Of a stretch of DNA of 64,000 nucleotides, positions 1 to 12,721 are shown piece after piece. The position numbers and the translations under genes were made by a program. Where the stretch lies: assembly GCA_964036045.1 (NCBI GenBank), contig OZ038392.1, positions 19,990,090 to 20,054,089 of the forward strand. Direction: 5' to 3'. Each line of letters starts with the position of its first letter. Within the stretch, counting starts at the first letter, position 1. The notes beneath the pieces were generated by a model. That model saw only the letters and a list, made by a program, of their open reading frames with translations, was not told where the DNA came from and made no database searches. The DNA comes from Eutreptiella sp. 'Long Island Sound 2002' (taxonomy: Eukaryota > Euglenozoa > Euglenophyceae > Eutreptiales > Eutreptiaceae).

Positions 1-1113
1 AACGCGTGTGGCAGTCCATCACCCCAACTCAAGGGGCCACACAAGGCGCGTGGGAGTCCATCACCCCAACTCAAGGGGCCACACAACGCAAGTGGCAGTC
101 CATCACCCCAACTCAAGGGGCCACACAACGCGTGTGGCAGTCCATCAGCCCAACTCAAGGGGCCACACAAGGCGTGTGGCAATCAATCACCCCAACTCAA
201 GGGGCCACACAACGCGTGTGGCATTCCATCACCCCAACTCAAGGGGCCACACAACGCGTGTGGCAGTCCATCACCCCAACTCGACGGGCCACACAGAGTG
301 TGTGGGAGTCCATCACCCCAACTCAAGGGGCCACACAACGCGTGTGGGAGTCCATCACCCCAACTCAAGGGGCCACACAACGCGTGTGGCAGTCCTTCAC
401 CCCAACTCAAGGGGCCAAACAAGGCGTGTGGCAGTCCATCACCCCAACTCAAGGGGCCACACAACGCGTGTGACAGTCCATCACCCCAACTCAAGGGGCA
501 ACACAAGGCGTGTGGCAGTCCATCACCCCAACTCAAGGGGCCACACAAGGCGTGTGGGAGTCCATCACCCCAACTCAAGGGGCCACACAAGGCGTGTGGG
601 AGTCCATCACCCCAACTCAAGGGGCCACACAACGCGTGTGGCAGTCCATCACCCCAACTCGAGGGGCCGCACAAGGCGTGTGGCAGTCCATCACCCCAAC
701 TCAAGGGGCCACACAACGCGTGTGGGAGTCCATCACCCCAACTCAAGGGGCCACACAAGGCGTGTGGGAGTCGATCACCCCAACTCGAGGGGCCACACAA
801 CGCGTGTGGGAGTCCATCACCCCAACTCAAGGGGCCACACAAGGCGTGTGGGAGTCCATCACCCCAACTCAAGGGGCCACACAACGCGTGTGGCAGTCCA
901 TCACCCCAACTCGAGGGGCCACACAACGCGTGTGGCAGTCCATCACCCCAACTCGAGGGGCCACACAAGGCGTGTGGGAGTCCATCACCCCAACTCAAGG
1001 GGCCACACAACGCGCGTGGCAGTCCATCACCCCAACTCAAGGGGCCACACAAGGCGTGTGGGAGTCCATCACCCCAACTCGAGGGGCCTCCAACGTGGAG
1101 GAGAGAACTGTGA
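1..1113. repeat. 42-bp minisatellite, about 26 copies, cut by the left window edge
   Basis: A 42-bp unit beginning GTGTGGCAGTCCATCACCCC repeats head to tail with few substitutions (CAA/CGA, AAC/AAG, GGC/GGG). Because 42 is a multiple of 3 and the unit lacks stop codons in several frames, long open frames appear on both strands (for example 14-residue repeats on plus). The array stops in unique DNA near 1114. It could be a repeat domain of a gene beginning left of the window, but nothing here distinguishes that from non-coding satellite. Confidence 0.95.
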
Positions 1114-1302
1114 ACCGGCGGGTCCTCAATAGCACCTGAAAGCAAACGATAATTGGCCCAATTTCCTCAATAGCGAAGGAATGTGAAGGCCCAAAGGTTG
1201 GCGGAGTGGCTACATAACTAGTGCCGTCTGGGGGATCCCCACCGCTTCACAGTGGGGGGACAAAATCAGAAGTGCCCCACCTGACCCCCCGCCCCACACA
1301 CT

Positions 1303-1625
1303 CAATACCCGAATAGGGTGAAAAACACATAAACACTACCTAAAACATGCTTTACATAGCTTGGATGGCCATTGTGGGCGGTCACGATGTCAAAAAAAGT
1401 TGCGATTTTTGAGCTGCACAGGGAGAAAAACTGCATAAGCAGCTTGTGTACCACTCCATTGCGTGACCCCCCCCCCCCCATACCCGAATAGGGTGAAAAA
1501 CGCCTAAATACTGCCTAAAACATGCTTGACATAGCTTGGATGGTCATTGTGAGTGGTCACAATGTTTCGGAAACTTCGACTGTTGAGCTAAACAAGGCGA
1601 AAAATTGCATGAGCAACTTGTGTGC
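1303..1625. repeat. Two tandem copies (1303-1450, 1481-1625) of a dispersed ~150-bp repeat
   Basis: Both copies open with ATACCCGAATAGGGTGAAAAA, continue through TAAAACATGCTT and ATTGTGNGNGGTCAC, and end with a GCATNAGCAACTTGTGTG-like stretch. The same sequence occurs in reverse complement at about 30240-30400 and 30490-30610. The surroundings (1114-2700) show no convincing gene. Confidence 0.8.
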
Positions 1626-2700
1626 TAGCCCATTCACACATGTACCATTAATGATGGAAACGGTGATTTTGTGCCTATCACACGGGCCTTGACAGGCCCT
1701 AGACAGGGCTAGAGACTGCAAAAAACCTCCTTTTGTATCCTAGTAGGCATATGCTGTCACAACATCGTAGCTTGCACCCCTGAGAGGGGGTACCACAAGG
1801 TCACTAAGGTCGCCAAAAACGGCAACATAAAGAAAATGACTAAAAATTGCATAAACTGCTTGTCCCACTCCACCCCATAAAAACCCTGTGGAGTCGGGAC
1901 CCGAAAACACTTCTTCGGCTCAAACACAAAAAAAACCAAAAGATTCATAATTTTCGACCAGAAAAAGGGCGGGGGTCGATTTTTCGACATTTTTGAGCCC
2001 CCCTCAAAAAACCTCAAAAAAGTGGGTTTCAAGTGGGGGGGATCTAAGAGGAGTGCGGACCAAAAACTCATTGGGGGATGCGTTTATTGCACAACATAAT
2101 GATTTTACAAGGGGCTAAACAAACGACTCAACCCCTTGAGGTAGCCCCAAAAAGGCCCAAAAGGGCGGGTATGCGGCGTTTTCCCCTATATACGGGCCTG
2201 TGTGGCTTTGATTGAACAAGCTCTCCGAGGTGATTTTTAGGTGCCACTAAACAGCCCGCCCAGCGTGAAAACGGCTAAGTCCTCATTGGCCATATGGGGG
2301 GGGGGGGGAGGGGGCGACTGGGGGTACCCGAAGTTGGGACCCGGGACCCCGGCCATGGGTTGGGGGGTCCATATATAGGAAAAAATTCTCCAGGACCCAG
2401 GTCCAAATACACACACAACCGCCACAATACGCAAAGAAGTTTTGACACCCCCCCCAAAAAAGGTGTACCCAGGTACAGGGGCGTACATGGGTCAAAATCC
2501 CAAAAATCATTGGGGGATCACTCTTGGTCCTAAAATAATAATTTTACAATGGGTTAGACGTCAGAAACCATACGTTGGGGTATGCTACGCAAACGACCGC
2601 AAAAAAGGAGGGTACACGACGTCCACGCCTGCGCTTGATCTAACAACATCTCTTCGAGGTGATTTCCGTCCCCCTGTGTGCAGGTGGGGGCAGTGGAATT
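1626..2700. other. No gene recognised; low-complexity intergenic DNA
   Basis: Short open frames only, with poly-G and poly-C runs (about 2298-2310, 2447-2453). Two stretches near 2065-2115 and 2500-2555 resemble each other (CATTGGGGGAT followed by AATAATTTTACAA-like sequence), so this too is probably decayed repeat DNA. Confidence 0.6.
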
Positions 2701-2752
2701 TTTCATTGTTTCAATTACAAGCTCAAATACAAATAGAATCTCAAGTACAATC

Positions 2753-3685
2753 TCAAGCGGCGACAAATCTGGGTCTGCCCGCCCTCAAACGGTTGACCTG
2801 CTTGAGGGCAGGCAGGGGGGTCCTGCGTACGGCCACATCTGAGCGCCCCCCAGTGCACAGAGACCCCCCGTCGTCCCTCGTGGCACAGCACATCCCACGC
2901 ACACAAACCCGTGCATTGAGGATTTCACCGACAAAATGGTCTAAAACTCGTCGGTATCTCTGCGATTGAGAGTTCAAAGCTTGGTCCCCTTCAAACTTCG
3001 CTGCAGCCGTCGCCAGAACGGTCTCAACGTCGTGGACGTTGCGCTGTGAGATCATGAAGCAAGGCCTGGATGAAAATCGCAGACCCGGGGATCCAACTGC
3101 GTGTGCACAGTCAATGCTGATCGAAGGGATGCCCGCGCCGTCAGACGTCATGAACATGAGCTCATCAACAACATCCTTCCCCCGAGGGGGGGTGGCTAGA
3201 TCCGTTGTGAACCACCCCCCAGCTGTCAAAAACTCGGGGGGGGGGGGGGGGCGGGGTTTGGAGGGCCGCCGGGGGTGGGGGTACACAAGAGGCAGGCAGC
3301 ACAAAGCGCGGGAAGAAATTTGGCTCGTCCGTGGCCTACAAGACCACAGGTACCTTTCTGTCATAGAAGATGAGACACGAAGATGCCCGTGGGCAGTCAA
3401 CTGAAATTTGCCCCCCCCTCCGAATCGGTAGGAGAAACACCCACTGCACACCGCACGGGCTGTGAATCCCTGACATGACTGGCAAAATGCCTGAACATGC
3501 TGGGCAACGCTGATGGGTAACAGGGGTGATGGGTGATCCGGAACCCCTCGGCCCTGTGTTACAGGGTGAGCACCGTCCAAACTCCGCGGTCCTGGGAAAG
3601 ACTTTGTGTGGAGCATGCCGGCGTGGGAGGGACGCCAAGGGGCAGAAGCAGCACTTGTGAGTAGCGGGACCACTGTCCCCAGCAA
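2753..3685 (-). CDS. Unrecognised minus-strand coding fragment with paired Cys motifs
   Basis: I do not recognise the family. About 310 codons are open on the minus strand, ending in TGA. The first third has a CxxC-x8-CxxC arrangement (FCQSCQ ... VCSGC) that could bind zinc. A later, more globular-looking stretch runs from KDVVDEL through FMISQRNVHDVE to AAAKFEGD. A poly-G run at about 3239-3251 lies inside the frame and could hide a length error. The frame opens out of the 12-bp minisatellite next to it, and no ATG is obvious at the 5' end, so this is probably the 3' part of a gene or retroelement whose upstream part is repeat-expanded. A chance ORF is possible. Confidence 0.4.
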   Translation of the reverse strand: MLGTVVPLLTSAASAPWRPSHAGMLHTKSFPGPRSLDGAHPVTQGRGVPDHPSPLLPISVAQHVQAFCQSCQGFTARAVCSGCFSYRFGGGGKFQLTAHGHLRVSSSMTERYLWSCRPRTSQISSRALCCLPLVYPHPRRPSKPRPPPPPEFLTAGGWFTTDLATPPRGKDVVDELMFMTSDGAGIPSISIDCAHAVGSPGLRFSSRPCFMISQRNVHDVETVLATAAAKFEGDQALNSQSQRYRRVLDHFVGEILNARVCVRGMCCATRDDGGSLCTGGRSDVAVRRTPLPALKQVNRLRAGRPRFVAA

Positions 3686-3708
3686 AATGAATTTTCCTCC
3701 GTTGGTTG

Positions 3709-4914
3709 GGGTGGCTTGTTGTTGTGCTTGTTGTTGTGTATGTCGTTGTGTATGTTGTTGTGTATGCTGTTGTGCTTGTTGTGCTGTATGTTGTTGTGTA
3801 TGGTGTTGTGTATGCTGTGGTGCTCGTTGTTGTGCTTGTTGTTCTGTATGTTGTGGTGCATGCTCTTATTTATGTTGTTGCGTATGCTGTGGTGCTTGTT
3901 GCTGTGTATGCTGTTGTGCTTGTTGTGGTGTATGCTGTTGTGCTTGTTGTTGTGTATTTTGTGGTGTATGATGTTGTGCTTGTTGTTGTGTATGTTGTGG
4001 TGTATGCTGTGGTGCATGTTGTTGTGCATGGTGTGATGTATGTTGTTGTGCTTGTTGTTGTGTATGCTGATGTGCTTGTTATTGTGTATGTTGTTGCGTA
4101 TGCTGTGGTGCTTGTTGTTGTGTATGTTGTGGTGTATATTGCTGTGTATATTGTGGTGTATGTTGTTGCGCTTGTTGTTGTGTATGTTGTTGTGTATGCT
4201 GTTGTGCTTGTTGTTGTGTATTTTGTTGTGTATGCTGTGGTGCTTGTTGTTGTGCTTGTTGTTGTGTATGTGTGGTGCATGCTCTTGTTTGTGTTGTTGT
4301 GTATGTTGTGGTGCTTGTTGTTGTGTATGCTGTTGTGCTTGTTGTGGTGTATGTTGTTGTGTATGGTGTTGTGTATGCTGTGGTGCTCGTTGTGCTGTAT
4401 GTTGTTGTGTATGGTGTTGTGTATGCTGTGGTGCTCGTTGTTGTGCTTGTTGTTCTGTATGTTGTGGTGCATGCTCTTATTTATGTTGTTGCGTATGCTG
4501 TGGTGCTTGTTGCTGTGTATGCTGTTGTGCTTGTTGTGGTGTATGCTGTTGTGCTTGTTGTTGTGTATTTTGTGGTGTATGATGTTGTGCTTGTTGTTGT
4601 GTATGTTGTGGTGTATGCTGTGGTGCATGTTGTTGTGCATGGTGTGATGTATGTTGTTGTGCTTGTTGTTGTGTATGCTGATGTGCTTGTTATTGTGTAT
4701 GTTGTTGCGTATGCTGTGGTGCTTGTTGTTGTGTATGTTGTGGTGTATATTGCTGTGTATATTGTGGTGTATGTTGTTGCGCTTGTTGTTGTGTATGTTG
4801 TTGTGTATGCTGTTGTGCTTGTTGTTGTGTATTTTGTTGTGTATGCTGTGGTGCTTGTTGTTGTGCTTGTTGTGGTGTATGTTGTGGTGCATGCTCTTGT
4901 TTATGTTGTTGCGT
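3709..4914. repeat. 12-bp minisatellite array 1 (consensus YTGTKGTGYWTG)
   Basis: About 100 degenerate copies of units such as TTGTTGTGTATG, TTGTTGTGCTTG and CTGTGGTGCATG. A higher-order repeat is visible: sequence from about 3781 recurs from about 4392, an offset of 611 bp. The period keeps frames open on both strands: Val/Tyr- or Leu/Cys-rich on plus, Gln/His/Thr- or Asn/His-rich on minus. The Gln-rich minus frame contains occasional TAA where neighbouring units have CAA. It abuts coding-like sequence on both sides. Confidence 0.95.
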
Positions 4915-4917
4915 ATG

Positions 4918-7900
4918 CGACTGTGGCGGCTGTGGTTGGCGGCATCGTGCGATACGCGGCGCCGTACCTGTCTGATACGGCGGAGGCGGTGGTCAAACCG
5001 AATGCTGCCATCAAGGCTGCGGCCCTGCAATTCGACAAGCTGCCCAAGGACCTCTCCAACGTGGCGGTGCGGTCTGGTCATGGGTTACGACTGGCGGATG
5101 TCCAGGTCATCTGCCGCGACTCCGTCGTAGCGACCCTGGCTCAGCTCACGCACCACCGGTCGGCGACAGTCCGGACTGAGCTGCGAGCCATGCTTAGAGA
5201 CATGCACTTGCAATACGGTGTATGCGGGCAGTTCCTGGTGCCCTCCACGTCGTTCGCCACGCACGCTGGGAGCACGTGGGTGGACAGAGTACTCCGGGCG
5301 ATGGGGACGTTGCGAGTGGGACTCCTCATGCCGTCGTCAATGTACTCGTGCGCACACGCCCATTTGCCGCAGGTGCAGTGGGCGGGGCGGAAGTGGGCGT
5401 CCCAGTCCTACACCTTCAAGGGTAGGCGTTCTCTCCGGACCCCGCACGGACGCGGCGGTACAGTCCCTGACTGATCCCGCAAATGACCTCCTGCATGCGT
5501 GGCTCCCCTGTCATGAGCCTGGGCAATGGGCCATCCAGCTCCGGGAGTGTCATGAGGACCATCTGCACCTTCCTCACACGGGGGTAGGGCCCAATCAGCT
5601 GAACCACGTGTGGTTCACGGGGCTCCGCGACGTCTTCCGACCGCAGATGCCCGGTCCATTGACTCACCGTGTGATACACCCGGTGCGCCGTAAAAAGGCC
5701 AGCAAGCGCACTAGGCAGCCCACTACGGGGGACGTGTATGTGGTGGGCGGGTACAGGGAGGACGGCTGGGACCCGGAAAACCCGGGGCCGTCCATGCCGT
5801 TTGTCCCGCTGGCCGCCCTCCTGTTCCTGCTGGGGGACGTCTTTGAAGGTTACCGGCAACAGGACGATCCGGCGTCAGTCCCCCTGCTCACACCTCATGC
5901 CGGAAGCGGCATAGACCCATCGCCCCGGTGGGTTGTGCACGGGCGGCCCGCGTTTTCCAAGGCGTGCGCGGCGGTGCGTGGGTGCAGCGAGTGGGCAATC
6001 GTCCTTCTGCTACCAGCTGGCCCCGTCCCGGACGCCGATGAGTGCTCAGTCCCGGAGGTGGTTCGGATGGCCAACGTGCCGCACGATCGGCATGTCGCCG
6101 TCACGTCGTTGCGTGATGGCGGGGCAGTGGAACAGGGCTCTGTGGTGGTGTACCAGCCCTCCTGCTCCACGACGGTGTGGGGGGCGGAGTATACCACGGC
6201 CCTTGACGCCATCAAATCTGTCTGCGGATGCGACCTGGCCTGGAGGCCGCATGCGGTGTATCGGCCGAAAGTGATCCTGTCTCCGGAACTCACGGCCTCC
6301 AGTGCGGCGTCCCTGGGAAAAGTCACACAGAGCCCCCACTCCGACGTGGCATGGCCGGAGCCCCACGGGTACTGTTGGGTACCGGCGGCGACCAAAGTCA
6401 CGTCGTCTGACGCTTCGCCCCAGGGGGACGGGGCCACCAATGTGGCGGCGGCCAGCCATGGGAGCCCCACGTGGACGGGTGCCATCCGTGGCACGGTCCC
6501 GGAGGCAGAGATCATCGGCGCGGCGGCATACCTGCTGCACACCCCCCCCGTCGGCATGCACGGTGCATGTGGTGGATGCCTCCATCATTGGGACGCACCT
6601 GCGCAGGGCGCTGGAGGCCCTATACCGTGGAATCAAAGGGCCGACCTCGCATATGGTCAACCAGCACGCTCTGACCTGGATAGTGGAGGGGCTGCGGCGG
6701 CTACCACGCAGAGTAGGGGGGCCACACCATTGGGTGGTGCGGCAGAGCTCACATTTGGCGGCCGTCCCGCTTGAAGAGCCGGACTCTGCTGCGGCCCGTG
6801 CCATGGCCCCGCCTGTTCATCTCATCCTGCCCAGGGAACACGCCGTCCTCTTGGTGCCTGGAGACGATGGGGAGCTCGAGCCGCATGTACCCTCCATGCA
6901 AGCCCTTCGGCTCGTCAGGGAGATGGAGTGGCGCTCGCTGGCGGCACGCACCAGGGCTCATACGCCGCTAGCTAGCGCCTGTGAGGCGGTGCCCCTAGGA
7001 GCGGTGCACCACGGCCCCACGCACAGGAACATGCTAAGGGCGCCTGACGGCCGCTTGTCCACCATGCAAGTCATGCGACGGTGGAGGCAGAAGCTCACAC
7101 GTGTGGCGATACCGGCCCACCCCTGTATCTTCTGTGGGAGGCCGGAGGAGGACATTGGCCACATGCGCTTGCTGTGTGCGCGGGACGAGGAGGTGGCACG
7201 GCTCCTGTGCAGGCGTGTCGAGGAGTTCACTGCGGAACTTCCCCTGACGGACATGGCGGTGGAGTTCTTGGCGTGGAGAGAGCACGGCTGCAGGTGGACG
7301 GAATCCCTGATGGCGGGTGTCGTCCCCGGGGACCTGAAGCGGCTATTCGCGGCAGTACGGGCGGCGTCGTCCCGGGGCCCTGCGAAAGCCAAGCTCTTTG
7401 TGGAGGACCTGATCCAAGTTGGGGAAGATGTATATGCCCGCAGGAACCATCGGCTCACCCAGATCATGCAGCTACCGATGCAAGATCGAAGGAGGGCCGT
7501 ATACGCGTTCCTGCGAGGTGACACCCCCTTCTGTACGCCGGCAGGGAGGGTCCGACGGCATCCGCCGCAGAACCCGTTCGACGGCCTCCCAGACAACCTG
7601 CAGGCGACCTTTCAAAGGGCACCGCTGCACGCGCTATTGGTGCCCAGGTCGTACATCGCGCACGAGGAGGCCTTGTCCTCGTTCCCCCACCGGATGGCAG
7701 CGGTTGCGCAGGCCTTCAGCCAGTGGATCGAGTCCTGGATGACTCGGGACTACCCTGCATTCCAGGAGCCGTCCCGCATGATGTCGGCGCAGTCCTGGGC
7801 CACGGTGCGTGGTACCATGGTGCGGGGCCCTGAAGGCCAGAGTGATCCCTGGCTCCAGGTGTTTGCGGACCATCCAGCTGTGGGGAACATCATGGGCTGG

Positions 7901-8905
7901 CCTCGCGAGGTGCTGCCGGTCTGCCAACAGCCACTGTGCAGCCTCCCGGTTCTGGCGGTGGCCGTCATGCTCGACGCGGGGGCGTTGTGGCTGTATGACC
8001 GACAACTGCGACGGGTCATTCCGGCAGTGACGGAGCGGCGGTCCATGGCCGTGCTAGTGGGTTCCAAGCAGCTTGCACGGATACAGGGAGACGACGCACA
8101 GGGTCGCGTCACGGAGGCAATGTTCTCTCTGCCTGAGGGAGATGACAACGTGGCTGCCGATGCCCGTCACACCCTCGATACCTTGGGCCTGGCAGCGGTC
8201 GTCGAGGCTCGGTTGGGAGGACAACGCTTGGCTCTCGCGTCCGCCAGGGGCCCGAGGCTGAACGGGCTTCATGTCATCGGCGAGATCGTACAGGACTATG
8301 GCTGGGAGCTCCCGACGCATGGCACACACAGCCACAAGGTGGCGCGGTGGCCCCGGCTGCTTGAGAGCCTGCCGATGATGTCCAACGGACAGCCGATACT
8401 CCGCCCGGTGTCCACGTGGGAGGAAGCGAGACGAAGCCTGCTCAATTGTGCCACTGCACGAGCGCTGGCGGGTGCTTTGCTTTGCCTCCAGGAGGCGTGC
8501 TGTGATGTGTGGCAGGACCTGTGGTCGCAGTGCGGTGGTGGCGGCTGCGTCCCTTCGCGGTCGGTGCTCCCGCTGCAATGCCATGGGTGCAGGGAGACGG
8601 CGCCGGTTTGGGTACATTAGTGTGCCTCCACCCCACTCTGCGGGTTGTGTCGGGAGCGTGCCGGTAGGTGGTGGCCTAAAGCGAGGTGGGCGCTAAGGCA
8701 GATGTCGTCAAGTGCCTGGAAGGCAATCCAGGGTGACCTGAGGAGCGTCCGGGTGGAAGGGTTGAGATGCCCCGGTGCGCCGACGGCGGCCCTGCCCCTA
8801 GTGCTGTGGTGGGCGGCTCTGGATGGTGCCTCGCGGATTCTTTGGTTGTGGCATCACGGAGGACGTGGTGAGGACGCAGTGGGGGCCAGGGGTAATGCAG
8901 CTTGA
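4918..8905 (+). pseudogene. LINE-like retroelement, C-terminal half (RNase H, Cys/His knuckle, long tail)
   Basis: Three consecutive frames make one protein-like stretch: 4918 to ~5450, ~5430 to ~6545, and ~6545 to 8620, with shifts near 5430-5470 and at the C-run at 6541-6549. An RNase H-like core is suggested by a Glu in PEAEIIGAA, an Asp in VHVVDAS and a distal Asp in EPDSAAARA. About 7120-7175 follows CxxC-x7-H-x4-C (PCIFCGRPEEDIGHMRLLC), the knuckle common at the C-terminus of non-LTR reverse transcriptases. About 480 residues after it are unrecognised and unusually long for a LINE tail. The frame meets TAG at 8618-8620, yet stays open to TGA at 8903; CxxC pairs lie on both sides of that TAG. 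The reverse transcriptase itself is absent: the 12-bp minisatellite occupies the upstream position. No specific clade can be named. Confidence 0.6.
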
Positions 8906-10985
8906 CAGGGTGTGGGAAATGTGGGTACACTTGCCACCGTCCCTATGCTGGACGCAGCGGCGGAGGTGGCTCATAGGAAGCAGTGTCCTCATGGCCTGAG
9001 TGTGCGGTGATGGCAGACGGCGCATGACGGCCAACGCGGTGTGACAGGTCGTGCCGGCCTGATGGTGAGCCGTACCGCCACCGTGCACGAGGGTCGGGGA
9101 GGGATGCTTCACCCGCATGCCCCGGGTCGCCACATACAACAATGAGGTGTCATGGGTCGTCCCGACCAGGGTAATAAGGCCCAAACCCCTGTAGGGTATT
9201 CCCATGACACCGGGGTCTCTACCGGCGGCCCGGTTATGGCAGTCACGAGGGTGGTTACTCGGGTTACTCCGAGGGTTGACGGGTCGGCGTGGGAGCGGGC
9301 GACAGCGCCGCCAGCGCTGCAGTGCGTGAGGTACGACGCCCCCTGGTCCTGGGATCGGAGCAAGGAGTTGGGGGAGCAGCATGAAGGCCCCGGACGAGGC
9401 GAAGTGCGCATAGGGGATGGCGACGGCGTGATGGTAAGGTGGACCGTATGGTGGGTGTACTTGGGGTGGCGTGGCGATCTGGGAGGTGTTGTCTTGAAGG
9501 GTACGTGGCGTTGCAGGTGACTGTGTACTGGGATCACGGGGGTATGCGTGGCAGTACTGGGGTCCGTATGGTGGGAGTACCGGGGAAGTGCGGCGGTGCT
9601 GGGGAGCTGTACAGTGGGAGCACTACGGGGTCGCATGGCGGTACTGGGGTGTCCCCCTGACCCCTCTAACAACTCAGGGGGAATGCAAGAACATCCCCTG
9701 GCCCCGTGAACAAACTAGAGGGAGAGTGCCTGAAGGCATGTACATAGTCTAACCGTCTGACCTCGGCCTTGCGGTCGCGGTGGTGTGTGCGTTGGCGGCT
9801 CAAAGGTGGTAACGGCATTGCGGCGGCGGTGCTGCACGGCAGCGTAGCACCAAGTGAACAGTCGCCTCTATATACGTGTAGCCTACCTGGTTTTACCGGC
9901 AGCAAAATACTCCTGGTGGGTGCATACCTGATCGGCTCGTGAAGAAATGTAGAGTGGTCCAGGGGGTGACGCGCGGGCCAATGCTATAAGTAGGCTTGCC
10001 ACGTCGTCGGTGGGGGCCGAACCTGCGGCCTGGCCGCTACTGTGGCGGAGGCGGCGCAACCACGGGAGCTGGCCAATCAGTGCAGGTAAGAGTCAAGGGC
10101 AGGCGTCAGGGCAATGTATGTGGGCCAGATGAGGTGAACCTGGTTACCACGGCCCGGGGCGAACCTCTGGTGCGTACCCCTACAGGGGGTCGATAATCAA
10201 GCTACGGCACCCACCAGCCCGAATCCCAGCCAGCGATATTCACGGGTTGCGCCCCTCCCGTCATGGGGCGGCCGGCGCCCCCCCTGTAGACCCTCTTGAT
10301 ATATTATACGTGGGAGAGTACGGGTCCCTTGAAGCCGATTGGGTACTGGCCCCTGACATGGAGTGCCGGCACTGTATATATCTGGGGTGTGGGTGCAGCT
10401 CTGGGCGACGGAGAGAATAGGGTTGCTACCGTATGCTTCTGTACTATACTAGGGGAGGCCTGCAATGGGTCGGCGGCGTACAATATGGGGACCTGGGGGC
10501 GATGAAGGCTGGAGGCCAGGCTAGGCTGGAGCCTCCCAAAAATCCTGGCTATGCATCTACGGGCCATTGCATGCTGGCAGTGGGTTACATGGAGTCAGGG
10601 GTGGTGGACGTCTCCACGGTGGCGGAAGTACGCGAACAACAAGGGGCCCGCTCTTGCTTCGCCGCATGCGTGCTGCTGTGTGACTTGGTTGCTGTGTTGC
10701 ACCCGTAGGAGACGCCCTTGCTTTCTGCTTGTTGCTATGCTGCTGCGTTGCTATGCCTTGCCCCTTTACCCCCAGCGAGCAAACGGGCCAGCGTCCGTCG
10801 CCGTTGCTAATGCTAAAGCTTTGCAGTTGCCACTGCCCCCAAAGCCTGGTTGGCCGGTATCCCCGGTCCTCTGGGTCCTCCGTCATGCTGTGGGCCACCT
10901 CAGGCAGCCCTGGAACGCACGGGGTCGAGCAAGGCAGGAACCACCTGTCGGTGCGAGATGCCCGGTAACTCCAGTAGACGGCATG
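8906..10985. other. No gene recognised; possible 3' region of the preceding element
   Basis: Only short open frames in conflicting directions. A GTACTGGGGT-like phrase recurs between 9540 and 9660. A short (TATGAC)n run at 10995-11014 leads into the second minisatellite array. No tRNA or other RNA gene was seen. Confidence 0.55.
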
Positions 10986-11013
10986 ATAAGTGGTTATGAC
11001 TATGACTATGACT

Positions 11014-12720
11014 ATGTCGTTGTGTATGTTGTTGTGTATGTTGTTGTGCTTGTTGTGCTGTATGTTGTTGTGTATGGTGTTGTGTATGCTGTGGTGCTCA
11101 TTGTTGTACTTGTTGTTCTGTATGTTGTGGTGCATGCTCTTGTTTATGTTGTTGCGTATGCTGTGGTGCTTGTTGTTGTGTATGATGTTGTGCTTGTTGT
11201 GGTGTATGCTGTTGTGCTTGTTGTTGTGTATTTTGTGGTGTATGATGTTGTGCTTGTTGTTGTGTATGTTGTGGTGTATGATGTGGTGCATGTTGTTGTG
11301 CATGGTGTGATGTATGTTGTTGTGCTTGTTGTTGTGTATGCTGATGTGCTTGTTGCTGTGTATGTTGTTGCGTATGCTGTGGTGCTTGTTGTTGTGTATG
11401 TTGTGGTGTATATTGTTGTGTATATTGTGGTGTATGCTGTTGTGCTTGTTGTTGTGTATGTTGTGGTGTATGATGTTGTGCTTGTTGTTGCGTATTTTGT
11501 TGTGTATGCTGTGGTGCTTGTTGTTGTGCTTGTTGTTGTGTATGTTGTGGTGCATGCTCTTGTTTGTGTTGTTGTGTATGATGTGGTGCTTGTTGTTGTG
11601 TATGCTGTTGTGCCTGTTGTGGTGTATATTGTTGTGTATGGTGTTGTGTATGCCGTGGTGCTCGTTGTCGTGCTTGTTGTTCTTTATGTTGTGGTGCATG
11701 CTCTTGTTCATGTTGTTGTGTATGATGTGGTGCTTGTTGTTGTGTATGTTGTTGTGCTTGTTGTGGTGTATGTTGTGGTGCATGCTCTTGTTTATGTTGT
11801 TGCGTATGCTGTGGTGCTTGTTGTTGTGTATGTTGTTGTGCTTGTTGTGGTGTATATTGCTGTATATATTGGGCTGTATGCTGTTGTGCTTGTTGTTGTG
11901 TATGTTGTGGTGTATGTTGTTGTGCTTGTTCTTGTGTATGTTGTTGTTTATGCTGTGGTGCTTGTTGTTGTGCTTGTTGTTGTGTATGTTGTGGTGCATG
12001 CTCTTGTTTGTGTTGTTGTGTATGTTGTTGTGCTTGTTGTGGTGTATGTTGTTGTGTATGGTGTTGTGTATGCTGTGGTGCTCGTTGTTGTGCTTGTTGT
12101 TCTGTATGTTGTGGTGCATGCTCTTGTTTATGTTGTTGCGTATGCTGTGGTGCTTGTTGTTGTGTATGCTGTTGTGCTTGTTGTGGTGTATGCTGTGGTG
12201 CATGTTGTTGTGCATGGTGTGATGTATGTTGTTGTGCTTGTTGTTGTGTATGCTGATGTGCTTGTTATTGTGTATGTTGTTGCGTATGCTGTGGTGCTTG
12301 TTGTTGTGTATGTTGTGGTGTATATTGCTGTGTATATTGTGGTGTATGCTGTTGTGCTTGTTGTTGTGTATGTTGTTGTGTATGCTGTTGTGCTTGTTGT
12401 TGTGTATTTTGTTGTGTATGTTGTGGTGCTTGTTGTTGTGCTTGTTGTTGTGTATGTTGTGGTGCATGCTCTTGTTTGTGTTGTTGTGTATGCTGTGGTG
12501 CTTGTTGTTGTGTATGCTGTTGTGCATGTTGTTGTGTATGTTGTGGTGTATGCTGTTGTGCTTGTTGTTGTGTATGTTGTTGTGTATGCTGTTGTGCTTG
12601 TTGTTGTGTATGTTGTGGCGTATGCTGTTGTGTATGTTGTTGTGTATGCTGATGTGCTTGTTATTCTGAATGATGTGGTGTATGTTGTTGTGTATGTTGT
12701 TGTGTGTGATGTGGTGTATG
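11014..12720. repeat. 12-bp minisatellite array 2a
   Basis: The same YTGTKGTGYWTG unit as at 3709-4914, about 142 copies, sharing long multi-unit phrases with array 1 (for example the run containing GTGCATGCTCTTGTTTATG). Sharing of multi-unit blocks between arrays 6-7 kb apart suggests block duplication or conversion rather than independent expansion. Confidence 0.95.
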
Positions 12721-12721
12721 T

